A stretch of DNA of 64,000 nucleotides from contig NZ_CP023344.1 in NCBI RefSeq assembly GCF_002310495.1, positions 2,108,001 through 2,172,000 on the forward strand, read 5' to 3'. This DNA is from Nibricoccus aquaticus (lineage in GTDB: Bacteria > Verrucomicrobiota > Verrucomicrobiia > Opitutales > Opitutaceae). Position numbers and translations under genes: made by a program. Positions 32,793-41,220 of this stretch are shown piece after piece (position 1 is the stretch's first letter; each line of letters opens with the position of its first letter). Below the pieces are notes generated by a model. The model was not told the origin of the DNA. It saw only the letters and a list, made by a program, of their open reading frames with translations, and did no database searches.

Positions 32793-32983
32793 GCTGGAAG
32801 CGTCGCTAAGGTCAAAAACGGTGCAACCTAAAGGCCGGTTTTTTTGCCAATCAATAGTAAGTTTGGAAATTTTTTCATGGGAGGGCGGCGGGGTAGAAGC
32901 CGGGCGTGTGGGCGAAGGGGATAAGCGAGCGGAGTTTTTACGCTAGCCGCATTTTCCGGGGTGCTCTAACAACGCCGCCTCTC

Positions 32984-33958
32984 ATGAAAGTCCTCGTGAC
33001 CGGCGCGGCCGGGTTTATTGGTTACCATGTGTGCCGTCGGCTGGCGGAGACGAAGCGTTGCGAGGTGCTGGGCATCGACAACCTCAACGATTATTACCCG
33101 GTCGATCTGAAGCGGGCGCGGCTGAAGCAGCTGGAGCCGTTGGAGAAGTTTCGGTTTGTGCAGAGCGATTTCAGCGATGCGGCGGCGTTTGGCGGGCTGT
33201 ATCGGCAGTTCAAGCCGGACTATGTGGTGCATCTCGGGGCGCAGGCGGGCGTGCGGTACAGCACGGAGAATCCGGCGGCGTATGTGCAGGCGAATCTCAC
33301 GGGTTTCCTGAATGTGCTCGAGGCGTGCCGGGCGAGGCCGCCGAAGCATCTGGTGTTTGCGTCTTCGAGCAGCATTTATGGCGCGGGCGCGAAGCTGCCT
33401 TTCTCGGAGGATCAGATCACGGATCAGCCGCTGTCGTTTTACGGGGCGACGAAGAAGAGCAATGAGCTGATGGCGTACAGTTACGCGCATCTGCACGGGC
33501 TCATGATAACGGGGCTGCGGTTTTTCACGGTGTATGGACCGTGGGGCCGGCCGGATATGGCGCCGTCGCTTTTCTCGAAGGCGATCTGCGAGGGAGCACC
33601 GTTGAAGCTGTTCAATCACGGGCGGTCGTTGCGCGACTTCACTTATATAGACGACATCGTGGGCGGCGTGGTGAAGGTGCTGCTTTATCCGCCGGACGAG
33701 CGCCCCACCCCGCCGTATCGGGTTTTCAACCTCGGGCACAACCGGCCGGTGGAGGTGCGGCTGTTTGTGGAGATGCTGGAGTCGCTGCTCGGGAAGAAGG
33801 CGAATGTAGAGTTGTTGCCTGCGCAGCCGGGGGATCTGCCGGAGACGTGCGCGAATATCGAGCGGGCGAAGGCGGCGATTGGGTTTACGCCGAAGGTGGT
33901 GCTAGAGGACGGGCTGCGGGAGTTCGTGACGTGGTTCAAGGGGTATCACGGGTACTGA
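32984..33958 (+). CDS. NAD-dependent sugar-nucleotide epimerase (UDP-glucuronate 4-epimerase-like)
   Basis: A 324-residue extended short-chain dehydrogenase. Starting at MKVLVTGAAGFIGYHVCRRL puts the Rossmann glycine motif at 7-13. The catalytic pair is YGATKKSNE (Tyr-x3-Lys), and GVRYSTENPAAYVQANLTGF plus TVYGPWGRPDMA are typical of UDP-glucuronate/UDP-glucose 4-epimerases of the GAE type. It makes UDP-galacturonate or a related donor for surface polysaccharide. The frame is open 26 codons upstream, but that stretch is not conserved-looking. The DUF486 gene follows after 16 bp. Confidence 0.88.
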   Translation: MKVLVTGAAGFIGYHVCRRLAETKRCEVLGIDNLNDYYPVDLKRARLKQLEPLEKFRFVQSDFSDAAAFGGLYRQFKPDYVVHLGAQAGVRYSTENPAAYVQANLTGFLNVLEACRARPPKHLVFASSSSIYGAGAKLPFSEDQITDQPLSFYGATKKSNELMAYSYAHLHGLMITGLRFFTVYGPWGRPDMAPSLFSKAICEGAPLKLFNHGRSLRDFTYIDDIVGGVVKVLLYPPDERPTPPYRVFNLGHNRPVEVRLFVEMLESLLGKKANVELLPAQPGDLPETCANIERAKAAIGFTPKVVLEDGLREFVTWFKGYHGY

Positions 33959-33974
33959 TTTTTAAGACACGCCG

Positions 33975-34346
33975 ATGAAAACTATCCTGCTGCTGGTGGC
34001 TTCGAACATCTTCATGACGCTCGCGTGGTATGGGCACTTGAAGTGGAAATTTCTCGAAGGGAAAACCGTGCTGACGGTGATCCTGTTTTCGTGGGGGCTG
34101 GCGTTTTTCGAGTACTGCCTGATGGTGCCGGCGAATCGGGCGGGGTACATGAGCGGGACGTTCACGGGGTATCAGCTGAAGATCATCCAAGAGGCGATCA
34201 CGCTGGGGGTTTTCGTGATTTTCGCGTGGCTGGTGCTGAAGGAAAAGCTGACGTGGAACTACGCAGTGAGTTTCGGGCTGATCCTGCTCGCGGTGTATTT
34301 CGCGACGGCGTTCAAGCCCGGCGGCGGGGCGCCGGGGGGGCATTGA
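33975..34346 (+). CDS. DMT-superfamily membrane protein (DUF486)
   Basis: A 123-residue integral membrane protein with four hydrophobic helices. The pattern ILLLVASNIFMTLAWYGHLK near the N-terminus, then FEYCLMVPANRAGY and YQLKIIQEAITL, is characteristic of DUF486, a small relative of drug/metabolite transporters. No substrate is known. It starts 16 bp after the epimerase and is probably cotranscribed with it. Confidence 0.9.
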   Translation: MKTILLLVASNIFMTLAWYGHLKWKFLEGKTVLTVILFSWGLAFFEYCLMVPANRAGYMSGTFTGYQLKIIQEAITLGVFVIFAWLVLKEKLTWNYAVSFGLILLAVYFATAFKPGGGAPGGH

Positions 34347-34402
34347 AAGGTTGGCGCGGGAGATAGTTTTTGAAGAAAGGCGCGTCTCTGCGCTTGCCAG
34401 CG

Positions 34403-34426
34403 GGCGAACGTTTCCCACCGTTCGCC
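34403..34426. promoter_or_regulatory. Inverted repeat upstream of recA
   Basis: GGCGAACG-TTTCCCAC-CGTTCGCC, a perfect 8-bp inverted repeat with an 8-bp spacer, 68-91 bp before the recA ATG. Its right arm overlaps the LexA-like site, so the two could compete or form one extended operator. Confidence 0.5.
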
Positions 34427-34432
34427 TGAACA
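34419..34432. promoter_or_regulatory. Candidate LexA (SOS) box of recA
   Basis: CGTTC-GCCT-GAACA matches the Verrucomicrobia LexA motif TGTTC-N4-GAACA (recalled from the literature) at nine of ten fixed positions. It lies 62-75 bp upstream of the recA start, where an SOS operator is expected. Confidence 0.65.
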
Positions 34433-34493
34433 TATCCCGTTGATTGGCGCATCACGCGCGATCTTCACGCTCACTTTTCAAACAACACATCCC

Positions 34494-35573
34494 ATGTCCA
34501 AAGCCGCTCCTGCCAAAGCTGAATCCAAGTCGTCCGCCGTCGTCACCGCCTCTGCTGCGCGCGACAAGAACATCGACCTCGCGCTCTCCTCGATCACCAA
34601 GCAATTCGGAGAAGGCTCGATCATGCGTCTGGGCAGCAATGCCAAGATGAAGGTCGAAACGCTCTCGACCGGCTCGCTCGCCCTCGACCTTGCACTCGGC
34701 GTGGGCGGTTTGCCCAAGGGCCGCATCATCGAAATTTACGGGCCGGAGTCCTCGGGTAAGACGACGTTCTGTTTGAGCGTGATCGCGGAGGCGCAGAAAC
34801 GGGGCGGGTTGGCGGCGTTCATCGACGTCGAGCACGCGCTCGATCCGAAGTATGCGCGCGTCGTTGGCGTGAACTTGGATGACCTTCTCGTTTCTCAGCC
34901 GGACTCCGGTGAAGACGCGCTCAACATCATGGAGACGCTGATCCGCTCCAACTCGATAGACGTGATCGTACTCGATTCCGTCGCGGCGCTGATCACGAAG
35001 GCCGAGCTCGATGGTCAGATGGGCGACATGACGATGGGCAGCCAGGCGCGGTTGATGTCGCAGGCGATGCGCCGTCTCACGGCGGTCGTGAGCAAGACGA
35101 ACTGCGTGTGTATTTTTACCAATCAGATCCGCGAGAAGATCGGCGTCATGTTTGGCAGCCCCGAGACGACTTCGGGCGGACGCGCGCTGAAGTTCTTCGC
35201 CTCGGTCCGCATCGACATCCGTCGCAAAGACCAGATCAAGCTGCCCGACGGCAAAATCGTGGGCAACCGGACGAAGATCAAAATCGTGAAGAACAAAGTC
35301 GCCCCACCCTTCACCGAGGTGGAATTCGACATCATGTATGACGAGGGCATTTCGAAGACCGGCTCGTTGCTGGACCTCGCGCTTGAGCACAAGATTCTGG
35401 AAAAGAAAGGCGCGTGGATCGCCTACAACGGCGAGCTCATCGGCCAGGGCCGCGATGCGGCAAAACAGACGCTCAAGGACAAGCCGGATGTCGCGCAGAA
35501 GATCACGGAAGCCGTGCTCGCCAAGGTAAACATCACGGGTGGAGCGACGGTGACGGGTGAAGCGGAGGAGTGA
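34494..35573 (+). CDS. recA: Recombinase RecA
   Basis: A 359-residue DNA strand-exchange ATPase. The start [12 protein letters not shown] is followed by the conserved core [20 protein letters not shown]; Walker A is GPESSGKTT; the L1/L2 regions and [18 protein letters not shown] are intact; the ATPase motif VLDSVAAL is present. The N-terminus has an extra Ala/Lys/Ser-rich segment of about 20 residues. Unlike other plus-strand genes on this side of the window, its codons are C-ended, as expected for a highly expressed gene. A candidate LexA box precedes it and a strong terminator follows. Confidence 0.98.
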   Translation: MSKAAPAKAESKSSAVVTASAARDKNIDLALSSITKQFGEGSIMRLGSNAKMKVETLSTGSLALDLALGVGGLPKGRIIEIYGPESSGKTTFCLSVIAEAQKRGGLAAFIDVEHALDPKYARVVGVNLDDLLVSQPDSGEDALNIMETLIRSNSIDVIVLDSVAALITKAELDGQMGDMTMGSQARLMSQAMRRLTAVVSKTNCVCIFTNQIREKIGVMFGSPETTSGGRALKFFASVRIDIRRKDQIKLPDGKIVGNRTKIKIVKNKVAPPFTEVEFDIMYDEGISKTGSLLDLALEHKILEKKGAWIAYNGELIGQGRDAAKQTLKDKPDVAQKITEAVLAKVNITGGATVTGEAEE

Positions 35574-35626
35574 GATCGGCTGGAATAACAGCGGGACATT
35601 AGGCGGTCCTGCCTGGTGTGGCCGAC

Positions 35627-35658
35627 AAAAGCGCGATGAGAAAGCATCGCGCTTTTTT
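35627..35658 (+). terminator. recA terminator
   Basis: AAAAGCGCGATG pairs with CATCGCGCTTTT across AGAAAG, followed by two more T. It lies 53 bp after the stop. Confidence 0.93.
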
Positions 35659-35784
35659 ATGTTCACGTACGACGGAGTGATTTGGTCCGTTGCGTTGCGG
35701 CGGAACTGATTGTTGTTTTTTGCTACAGTTATGAGCGTGGATTGAGTCTGCGTCTCCCCTGCTTCATCAACCCCCTCTTTCATC

Positions 35785-36618
35785 ATGCTTCGTCACGTCC
35801 TTCTCGTTTCACTCGTTGTTTCGCTGCCGTTGTCTGTCGCGCGGGCGGCTGACGATTCCCGTCCTGAGCTGGTTTCTACGACTGGGGGCAATAATAGCTG
35901 GAGCAGTGTGGAGGAGATGCAGAAGGCGGCGGAGGCGGGGAATCCGGAGGCGGGCTATCAGCTCGGCGAGATGTATCTCAACGGCGTGCAGGTGCCGGTG
36001 GATGTGGCAAAGGCGGTGGCGTTGCTGGAGCGGGCTGCGGATGCGGGGCACGCGAACGCGGCGTTCCGGCTGGGAAAGTTGAATGCAGACGGTGAAGTGA
36101 TTCCGAAAAATCTGCCGCAGGCGTTCGTGCGTTATCAGGCGGCGGCGAACGCGGGTGTGGCGGAGGCGCAGTTTAATCTGGGGGCGATGTACTCCAGTGG
36201 GCGCGGGGTGAAGCGGGATTATGTGGAGGGTCTCGCGTGGCTGATTGTTGCGACGAAGAATGGCGCTGACCCGGCGGGTGAAAAACAGCTGCGTGATCAT
36301 CTCACGAAGGCGAAGCGCACGGCGATCATCGCGGATGCGGAAAAACGGGCGCTGGTGCTTTCGAAGGCGGGCGGCGATGGCAAGGCGGCGGCAGGTTCTG
36401 GAGAAAAGTCGGCCGGGTCTTCGCCGAGCGCTCCGACCGGTGTGCCTGCGGTGACAAAGCCCGATGGCAAAGTGAAGCTGGACGCGCCTCCTGCACCCGG
36501 ACGTATCCAAATCGCCCCTCCGGCTCCGGGCGGTCTCTCAATTCCGGTCATCTCTCCACCCGCGCCCAAGGCGACACCTCCGCCAGCTCCTGACGCGCCG
36601 CCTGCGCAGACGAAATAA
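35785..36618 (+). CDS. Exported Sel1-repeat protein with Pro-rich tail
   Basis: A 277-residue protein with a signal peptide (cleavage near VARAADD). Residues about 45-160 hold three Sel1-type TPR repeats: GNPEAGYQLGEMYLNGVQV, GHANAAFRLGKLNADGEVI and GVAEAQFNLGAMYSSGRGV. The last ~90 residues are Pro/Ala-rich and disordered (PPAPGRIQIAPPAPGGLSI). Sel1 proteins scaffold protein-protein contacts; the partner is unknown. A near copy of the C-rich motif (CTCCCCTGCTT) lies about 30 bp before the start. Confidence 0.85.
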   Translation: MLRHVLLVSLVVSLPLSVARAADDSRPELVSTTGGNNSWSSVEEMQKAAEAGNPEAGYQLGEMYLNGVQVPVDVAKAVALLERAADAGHANAAFRLGKLNADGEVIPKNLPQAFVRYQAAANAGVAEAQFNLGAMYSSGRGVKRDYVEGLAWLIVATKNGADPAGEKQLRDHLTKAKRTAIIADAEKRALVLSKAGGDGKAAAGSGEKSAGSSPSAPTGVPAVTKPDGKVKLDAPPAPGRIQIAPPAPGGLSIPVISPPAPKATPPPAPDAPPAQTK

Positions 36619-36850
36619 ATACCTGTGCACGGACATCCGTGCGGATTACGCGGGAAGCCTGGTGAGGAGCGCTCGTGTTATCGACGGAATGCTGAAAATA
36701 AAAAAGCCGCGCTGGTGAATGCGTGGCTTTTTATTCTGGAAGGCGGCGACCGGGCCCGGCCGAAGGGCCGCTGTTATAAATGATGACGGTTTGCCGGGTT
36801 TCCCCGGTGCGCGGCGCTGACGGAACAGCGCCCCACATTTTCGTTCAGGT
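36619..36850. repeat. Hairpin-rich intergenic region
   Basis: About 230 bp between convergent genes hold, besides the terminator, several hairpins: GCACGGACATCCGTGC (36627), CCGGG-TTTC-CCCGG (36794) and GGCGCTG-ACGGAA-CAGCGCC (36813). The density of hairpins suggests a dispersed-repeat insertion. No gene is seen. Confidence 0.5.
36701..36732. terminator. Bidirectional terminator
   Basis: AAAAAGCCGCGC pairs with GCGTGGCTTTTT (one G-U pair) across an 8-nt loop, between convergent genes. Confidence 0.85.
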
Positions 36851-39199
36851 TCAGCGTTTGGGTTTGGTGCGGGGGACGGTGACTTCGTAACCGGATTCCA
36901 AGGACGCTTTGATCGTCTCGTAATCGCGGCGGATAACGAGAGCACTGAGGTCGGGGGTCGCAGCGGAGGTTGGCGCATCGCTCGTGCTGACGACGGGCAT
37001 CGCGGCATCGTCATGAGTAGCGGTGTCGATGGCCGGGACGGGGTCTTCGTAGATTTCGCCGGAGACGACGAGTTCGGCTTTGGGGTTTTTGGCGAAGTAG
37101 GCGGAGGCGGCGCGTTCGAGTTTTTGGAGGCGTTCGCGGAGCGCGGTGACGAGTTTCGGCGAAGGCGGCTCCGTGTAGATGACGCGGCCGAAGCGGGGAT
37201 GCGTGAGCGAGGTGGAGGTGGAGTCGCGGGTGAAGCTAAGGTCGGAGTAGTTTTCGCCGATGATCGGAGTGAGTTCGGGTTTGAGATCTTTTTTCGCGAG
37301 GTCGTCGAATGAGACGGCGTATTCTTCGGGGCTGGCTTCGAAGTAGCGGCGGGCAGCTTCGTGGGCTTTTGCGAGGTTGCGCTCTACGTGGAGCTGTCGT
37401 TCGGCGATGGAGCGGCGGACTTGGGCGAGGGCTTTGGGTTCTCGGGTGATGGCGATTTCCTGGTTGCCGCGCGTGGTGATGGTGAGGCGGGGCTCGGTGA
37501 GCGTGGGAGAAACGGAGGTGTAATCTTCGCCGAGGAGGCTGATGGGTTTTGGCTCGATCCAGCCGGCGTCGATCAAGGTGCCGGCGTAGGCGTAGCCGCT
37601 GCCCTCGGCGAGCATCGACTCGAGGGCGGCGCCGTCGATGGCACGGAGGTTTTTCTCGATCGTGGCGCGCTGAGCGTTGGTGATCGGCATGAGATGCTGG
37701 ATACTGCCGAGAGTATTGTGCTCCAAGATGACGATGTCGGAGGCGCGGAGGACTTCGACTTCGGTCGAAGAGACGGTGGAGAAGTCGGGGAGTTTTTCGT
37801 TGGGCAGCGCAGCTTTGAGCGCGGTGAGCGTGACGGACTCGGCTTCGGGATTGGCGGCGAAGAATTTTTGCGCGGCTTCGCCGACTTGCTGGAGTTGAGG
37901 GGCGAATTCTTTTTGAGCGCGCTCGGTTTCGTGGCGGCGGGCGTCGTCGATGACCCAGGCTTTGGCGGCGTAGGTGGCGATGCGGCCGAGGAAGTCGGGC
38001 GTGAGGAGGGAGACGGCGGGGAGGCTGGCTTTGAGGGATTCGATGGAGCGGCCGCGGATGAGGATGCCGTCGTCGCGGGCGACGAGGACGGAGGTGAGGG
38101 GCTTATCGATCATGGGGAGCATCGACATGAGCTGGTTGGCGATGAGTGCGTCTTTATAGGAGCGGCTGGCGAAGCTGCTGGTGAGGAAGAGCATTTTGGA
38201 GGCGTTGCGCACGGAGGTGAAAAACTTCGGCGTCATGTAGAAGAGCACGTGGCCTTCGGAAGCGGAGTCGGCGAGGGCCTGGAGGTAGGCGGGGTCGGCG
38301 GCGAGGGCGCCGGTTTTGGCTAGGCACTCGTCGGAGAAGGGCGTGGAGGCGATGGCGATGGAGTCGCCGTCGAGGATGATGGCGAAGTCTTCGGGCGGGA
38401 CGTCGTCGGTGGGTTTGCGGGTGAAGTAGGTGCGGCCGTTTTTCTCTTCGCGGAGCCAGTCGGAGTCGGCGGCGAGGGTTTTGGCGATGTGTTTGCCGCC
38501 GGTTTCGATGCGGGCGAAAACGTCGAAGGGAAGTTTGAAGGAGAACTCGGCGGCGCGGCGCTCGATCTGGTCCTGCGGGTGCATGCGGACGATGACGATG
38601 GCGCGGCCTTGGTAGGCGATGAGTTCGGTGAGGCCTTTTTCCTCGGACTGGGCTAGGAGCTTGAGGAGTTCGTCGGCGACTTCTTTTTCGCCGGTGAATT
38701 TCACGGCGACGGACTCGACGGTTTTGATGAGGGCGGGGAGGTCGAGGCGCAGGTCGAGGACGAGGTCGGCGTCGGCGGGGGCGAATTGGGCGGCCTGGAA
38801 GGGCTGGGGTTTGCCGGGGAAGAGGGAGAACACGCCGGCGCGGCCGGTGGGTGTGTAGAGGAAGAAGCGGTTGTCGTAGCCGCCGGGGACGGCGTCGGAG
38901 CTGAGGCCGATGGCGCGGATCTGGGAGAGACCGATGGCCTCGAAGGCGCCGGGGAGATCGATGGGTTTATCGGCGAAGGAGCTGGCCTTGAGTGTATCGG
39001 AAAGTTCGCGACCGACCTGGCCCCAGCCGCCTTCGAAGTCGATGTAGGTGTAGAAGAGGGCGTCGGGCGAGAGCTCGCGGCGGACGGCGTTGAGGGGATT
39101 GGGCTCGGTCGGAGCGCCGGTTTGGGCGAGGGCGGCGGCGGGCAGAAGTGCGACCGCGGCGGCGAGTTGGAGAGAACGAACCAGTGAGAAAGGGTCCAT
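36851..39199 (-). CDS. Large exported protein with C-terminal internal repeats, unknown function
   Basis: No family recognised. Starting at MDPFSLVRSLQLAAAVALLP gives 782 residues with a clear signal peptide (cleavage near ALAQT); an ATG three codons earlier is also possible. The first ~430 residues have a mixed alpha/beta, DUF3352-like look (YIDFEGGW, DLRLDLPALIKTVESV). The C-terminal part has three spaced copies of a helix ending in an aromatic-Phe-x2-x-Pro pattern: AQKFFAANPEAE, ARRYFEASPEEY and ASAYFAKNPKAE, each preceding a beta segment such as LGEDYTSVSPTL or GENYSDLSFTRD. It is convergent with the Sel1 gene and stands alone. Confidence 0.7.
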   Translation of the reverse strand: MDPFSLVRSLQLAAAVALLPAAALAQTGAPTEPNPLNAVRRELSPDALFYTYIDFEGGWGQVGRELSDTLKASSFADKPIDLPGAFEAIGLSQIRAIGLSSDAVPGGYDNRFFLYTPTGRAGVFSLFPGKPQPFQAAQFAPADADLVLDLRLDLPALIKTVESVAVKFTGEKEVADELLKLLAQSEEKGLTELIAYQGRAIVIVRMHPQDQIERRAAEFSFKLPFDVFARIETGGKHIAKTLAADSDWLREEKNGRTYFTRKPTDDVPPEDFAIILDGDSIAIASTPFSDECLAKTGALAADPAYLQALADSASEGHVLFYMTPKFFTSVRNASKMLFLTSSFASRSYKDALIANQLMSMLPMIDKPLTSVLVARDDGILIRGRSIESLKASLPAVSLLTPDFLGRIATYAAKAWVIDDARRHETERAQKEFAPQLQQVGEAAQKFFAANPEAESVTLTALKAALPNEKLPDFSTVSSTEVEVLRASDIVILEHNTLGSIQHLMPITNAQRATIEKNLRAIDGAALESMLAEGSGYAYAGTLIDAGWIEPKPISLLGEDYTSVSPTLTEPRLTITTRGNQEIAITREPKALAQVRRSIAERQLHVERNLAKAHEAARRYFEASPEEYAVSFDDLAKKDLKPELTPIIGENYSDLSFTRDSTSTSLTHPRFGRVIYTEPPSPKLVTALRERLQKLERAASAYFAKNPKAELVVSGEIYEDPVPAIDTATHDDAAMPVVSTSDAPTSAATPDLSALVIRRDYETIKASLESGYEVTVPRTKPKR

Positions 39200-39339
39200 G
39201 AAGCGCATGAATAAGGGCGCTGTCGGACCGTCCGCCACGGGAAAAGTGCGAGGCGTGGAAGAATATATTTGGGCGAGGCCGCCGCAGAAGCGGTTGAAGG
39301 AGCGATCGCTTCGGCGGCGGACGTCATCCCGCCAGGGTG

Positions 39340-40206
39340 TTAGGCGGCGAGCTTCAGGCGGTTTTGGGCGGTGACGAGTTTATCCATGAGGCGGAGGTCG
39401 CGTTCGGAGATTTGTTTCACGCTGGCGACCCATTCGTGGACGACGGCGAGGAGTTCTTCGCGGGAAGTCCAGAGCGTTGTGCGGCGGCGGGCTTCGAGGA
39501 AGGATCTGTATCCGTGGAGTCGTTTCCGGGTGTCGCGGATGAAGTCGCGGACGGCGTGTTCGCCCTGCCCTGGTGGAGTGACCTGGTCGAGGAGTCCGCG
39601 TGCGTGCAGCTCGGGAGCGGAGTAAGTGGAGCCGCTGAGGATCATGCGCTGGGCGGGCTGGGGGCCGAGTTTGCGGGCGAGAAGGCTGTACGCACCCATG
39701 CCGGGGAAGAGGTTAAAGAGGACTTCGGGGAAGCCCATTTTGGTCTGCTCTTCGGCGATCATGAAGTCGGTGGCGAGGGCGGATTCGAAGCCGCCGCCGA
39801 GGGCGTCGCCTTGGAGGAGGGAGATGCTGATGACTTTGCGATCAAAGCCGCAGACGAGGTCGTTGAGGACGCCGATGCAGGACTCGGCGTAGTTCGTCAG
39901 GCGTTCCCAATCGTGATCGAGGGCGCACTGGCGGAAGAGCGAGAGGTCGCCGCCGAGGTTGAAGACTTTCGGTACGGCGGAGGCGGCGACGTAGAAGTCC
40001 ACCGGGATTTCGCCGTTACGGATCAGGGAATGGAGTTGATGGGCGTCGGCGAGGAGCGACTCGGTGAAACACGGGCGCGGTGAGGCGTGGAGGTAGTTCC
40101 AGAGGGTGCGGGTGGATTCGTCGTAGCGGGCGGTGAGCGACTCCGTTTGGAGAACGATGTCGGATTGGGTGTTCTGAGTTTCAGCCAGGCTGAGGATTGC
40201 GTGCAT
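39340..40206 (-). CDS. rpfF: DSF-type diffusible signal factor synthase (RpfF family)
   Basis: Crotonase-fold enzyme that makes cis-2-unsaturated fatty-acid signals from acyl-ACP by dehydration and thioester cleavage. Starting at MHAILSLAETQ gives 288 residues, close to Xanthomonas RpfF. Both catalytic glutamates are present at the same positions as in that enzyme: Glu141 in GDALGGGFESALATD and Glu161 in MGFPEVLFNLFPGMGAY. KVFNLGGDLSLF forms the oxyanion hole. General enoyl-CoA hydratases lack this FPGMGAYS context, so the RpfF assignment is strong. No rpfC/rpfG pair is adjacent. A divergent ABC efflux operon starts 209 bp away. Confidence 0.88.
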   Translation of the reverse strand: MHAILSLAETQNTQSDIVLQTESLTARYDESTRTLWNYLHASPRPCFTESLLADAHQLHSLIRNGEIPVDFYVAASAVPKVFNLGGDLSLFRQCALDHDWERLTNYAESCIGVLNDLVCGFDRKVISISLLQGDALGGGFESALATDFMIAEEQTKMGFPEVLFNLFPGMGAYSLLARKLGPQPAQRMILSGSTYSAPELHARGLLDQVTPPGQGEHAVRDFIRDTRKRLHGYRSFLEARRRTTLWTSREELLAVVHEWVASVKQISERDLRLMDKLVTAQNRLKLAA

Positions 40207-40415
40207 GGTATGTGCAGGGCTGGCTGCTCGCGCGAACAACCGGTTTGATCGGTGTGGTCGCAAAAAACCCGTGTGTTCGTTCTCGATAGTTTAATTTCTT
40301 CCGCGACGGCTCAGCCCGCAGAGTTATCGTAGCAGGCGCTTGGCCTGCTGCCCACTGAACAGTTGAAAATTGTAGAGACCATCGGCTGTGGGTTTTGTCG
40401 GAGAGCGCACTTAAC

Positions 40416-41156
40416 ATGACTCACGTTCATACGCCTGTTTCCGAGCTGAGAAGCGACGCGGTCTTCCACGTGCGCGGGCTCACTAAAATTTATGGTGAGG
40501 AGACGGCGACGGTGCGCGCGTTGAGCGGCGTCGATCTCGATCTGCACTCCGGCGAGTTGGTTGTGCTGCTGGGGGCGTCGGGCAGTGGAAAGTCGACGCT
40601 GCTGAATATTTTGGGCGGTCTGGATTCGCCCACGGCGGGGACGTTGGATTTTCGCGGACGTTCTTTAGCGGAGGCAGACGAGCGAGAACTAACTAGTTAC
40701 CGACGAGACGTGGTCGGGTTCGTGTTTCAGTTTTATAATTTAATACCGAGCCTGACGGCGCGGGAAAACGTGGGGCTGATCACGGAGATCGCGCGCGATC
40801 CGATGACGGCGGAGGAGGCGCTGACGCTGGTGGGGCTGGGCGAGCGGATGGATCACTTTCCGGCGCAGCTTTCCGGTGGCGAGCAACAGCGTGTAGCGAT
40901 TGCGCGGGCGATCGCGAAGCGGCCCGAGGTTTTGCTGTGCGACGAGCCGACGGGGGCACTGGATATTAAAACGGGGATCACGGTGCTGGAGGCGATTCAG
41001 CGGATCAATCGCGAGCTCGGGACGCTGACGGTGACCATCACGCATAACGCGGCGATCGCGGCGATGGCCGACCGGGTGCTGAGTTTATCCGACGGGCTTA
41101 TCGTGAGTGAAAAGCGCAATGCGAGCCGGGCGGCGGTCGCGAGTCTGGAGTGGTGA
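40416..41156 (+). CDS. ABC transporter ATPase (LolD/MacB-type)
   Basis: A 246-residue ATP-binding subunit. Walker A is GASGSGKST, the Q-loop region FQFYNLIP, the signature LSGGEQQR, Walker [13 protein letters not shown] choose the ATG at 40416; a TTG seven codons earlier is in frame. The LolD/MacB-type sequence and the FtsX-like permease that follows show it powers a mechanotransmission-type exporter rather than an importer. First gene of a three-gene efflux operon divergent from rpfF. Confidence 0.93.
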   Translation: MTHVHTPVSELRSDAVFHVRGLTKIYGEETATVRALSGVDLDLHSGELVVLLGASGSGKSTLLNILGGLDSPTAGTLDFRGRSLAEADERELTSYRRDVVGFVFQFYNLIPSLTARENVGLITEIARDPMTAEEALTLVGLGERMDHFPAQLSGGEQQRVAIARAIAKRPEVLLCDEPTGALDIKTGITVLEAIQRINRELGTLTVTITHNAAIAAMADRVLSLSDGLIVSEKRNASRAAVASLEW

Positions 41157-41220
41157 GTGCGAGCGAGACCTAACGCATCATGAGCAACTCCAGTCCCCTG
41201 CCCTGTCGCGTAGTTGAAAT

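Noticed and set aside
34452-35786. A 444-codon minus-strand frame antisense to recA
   Set aside because: Shadow of recA; no protein-like domain.
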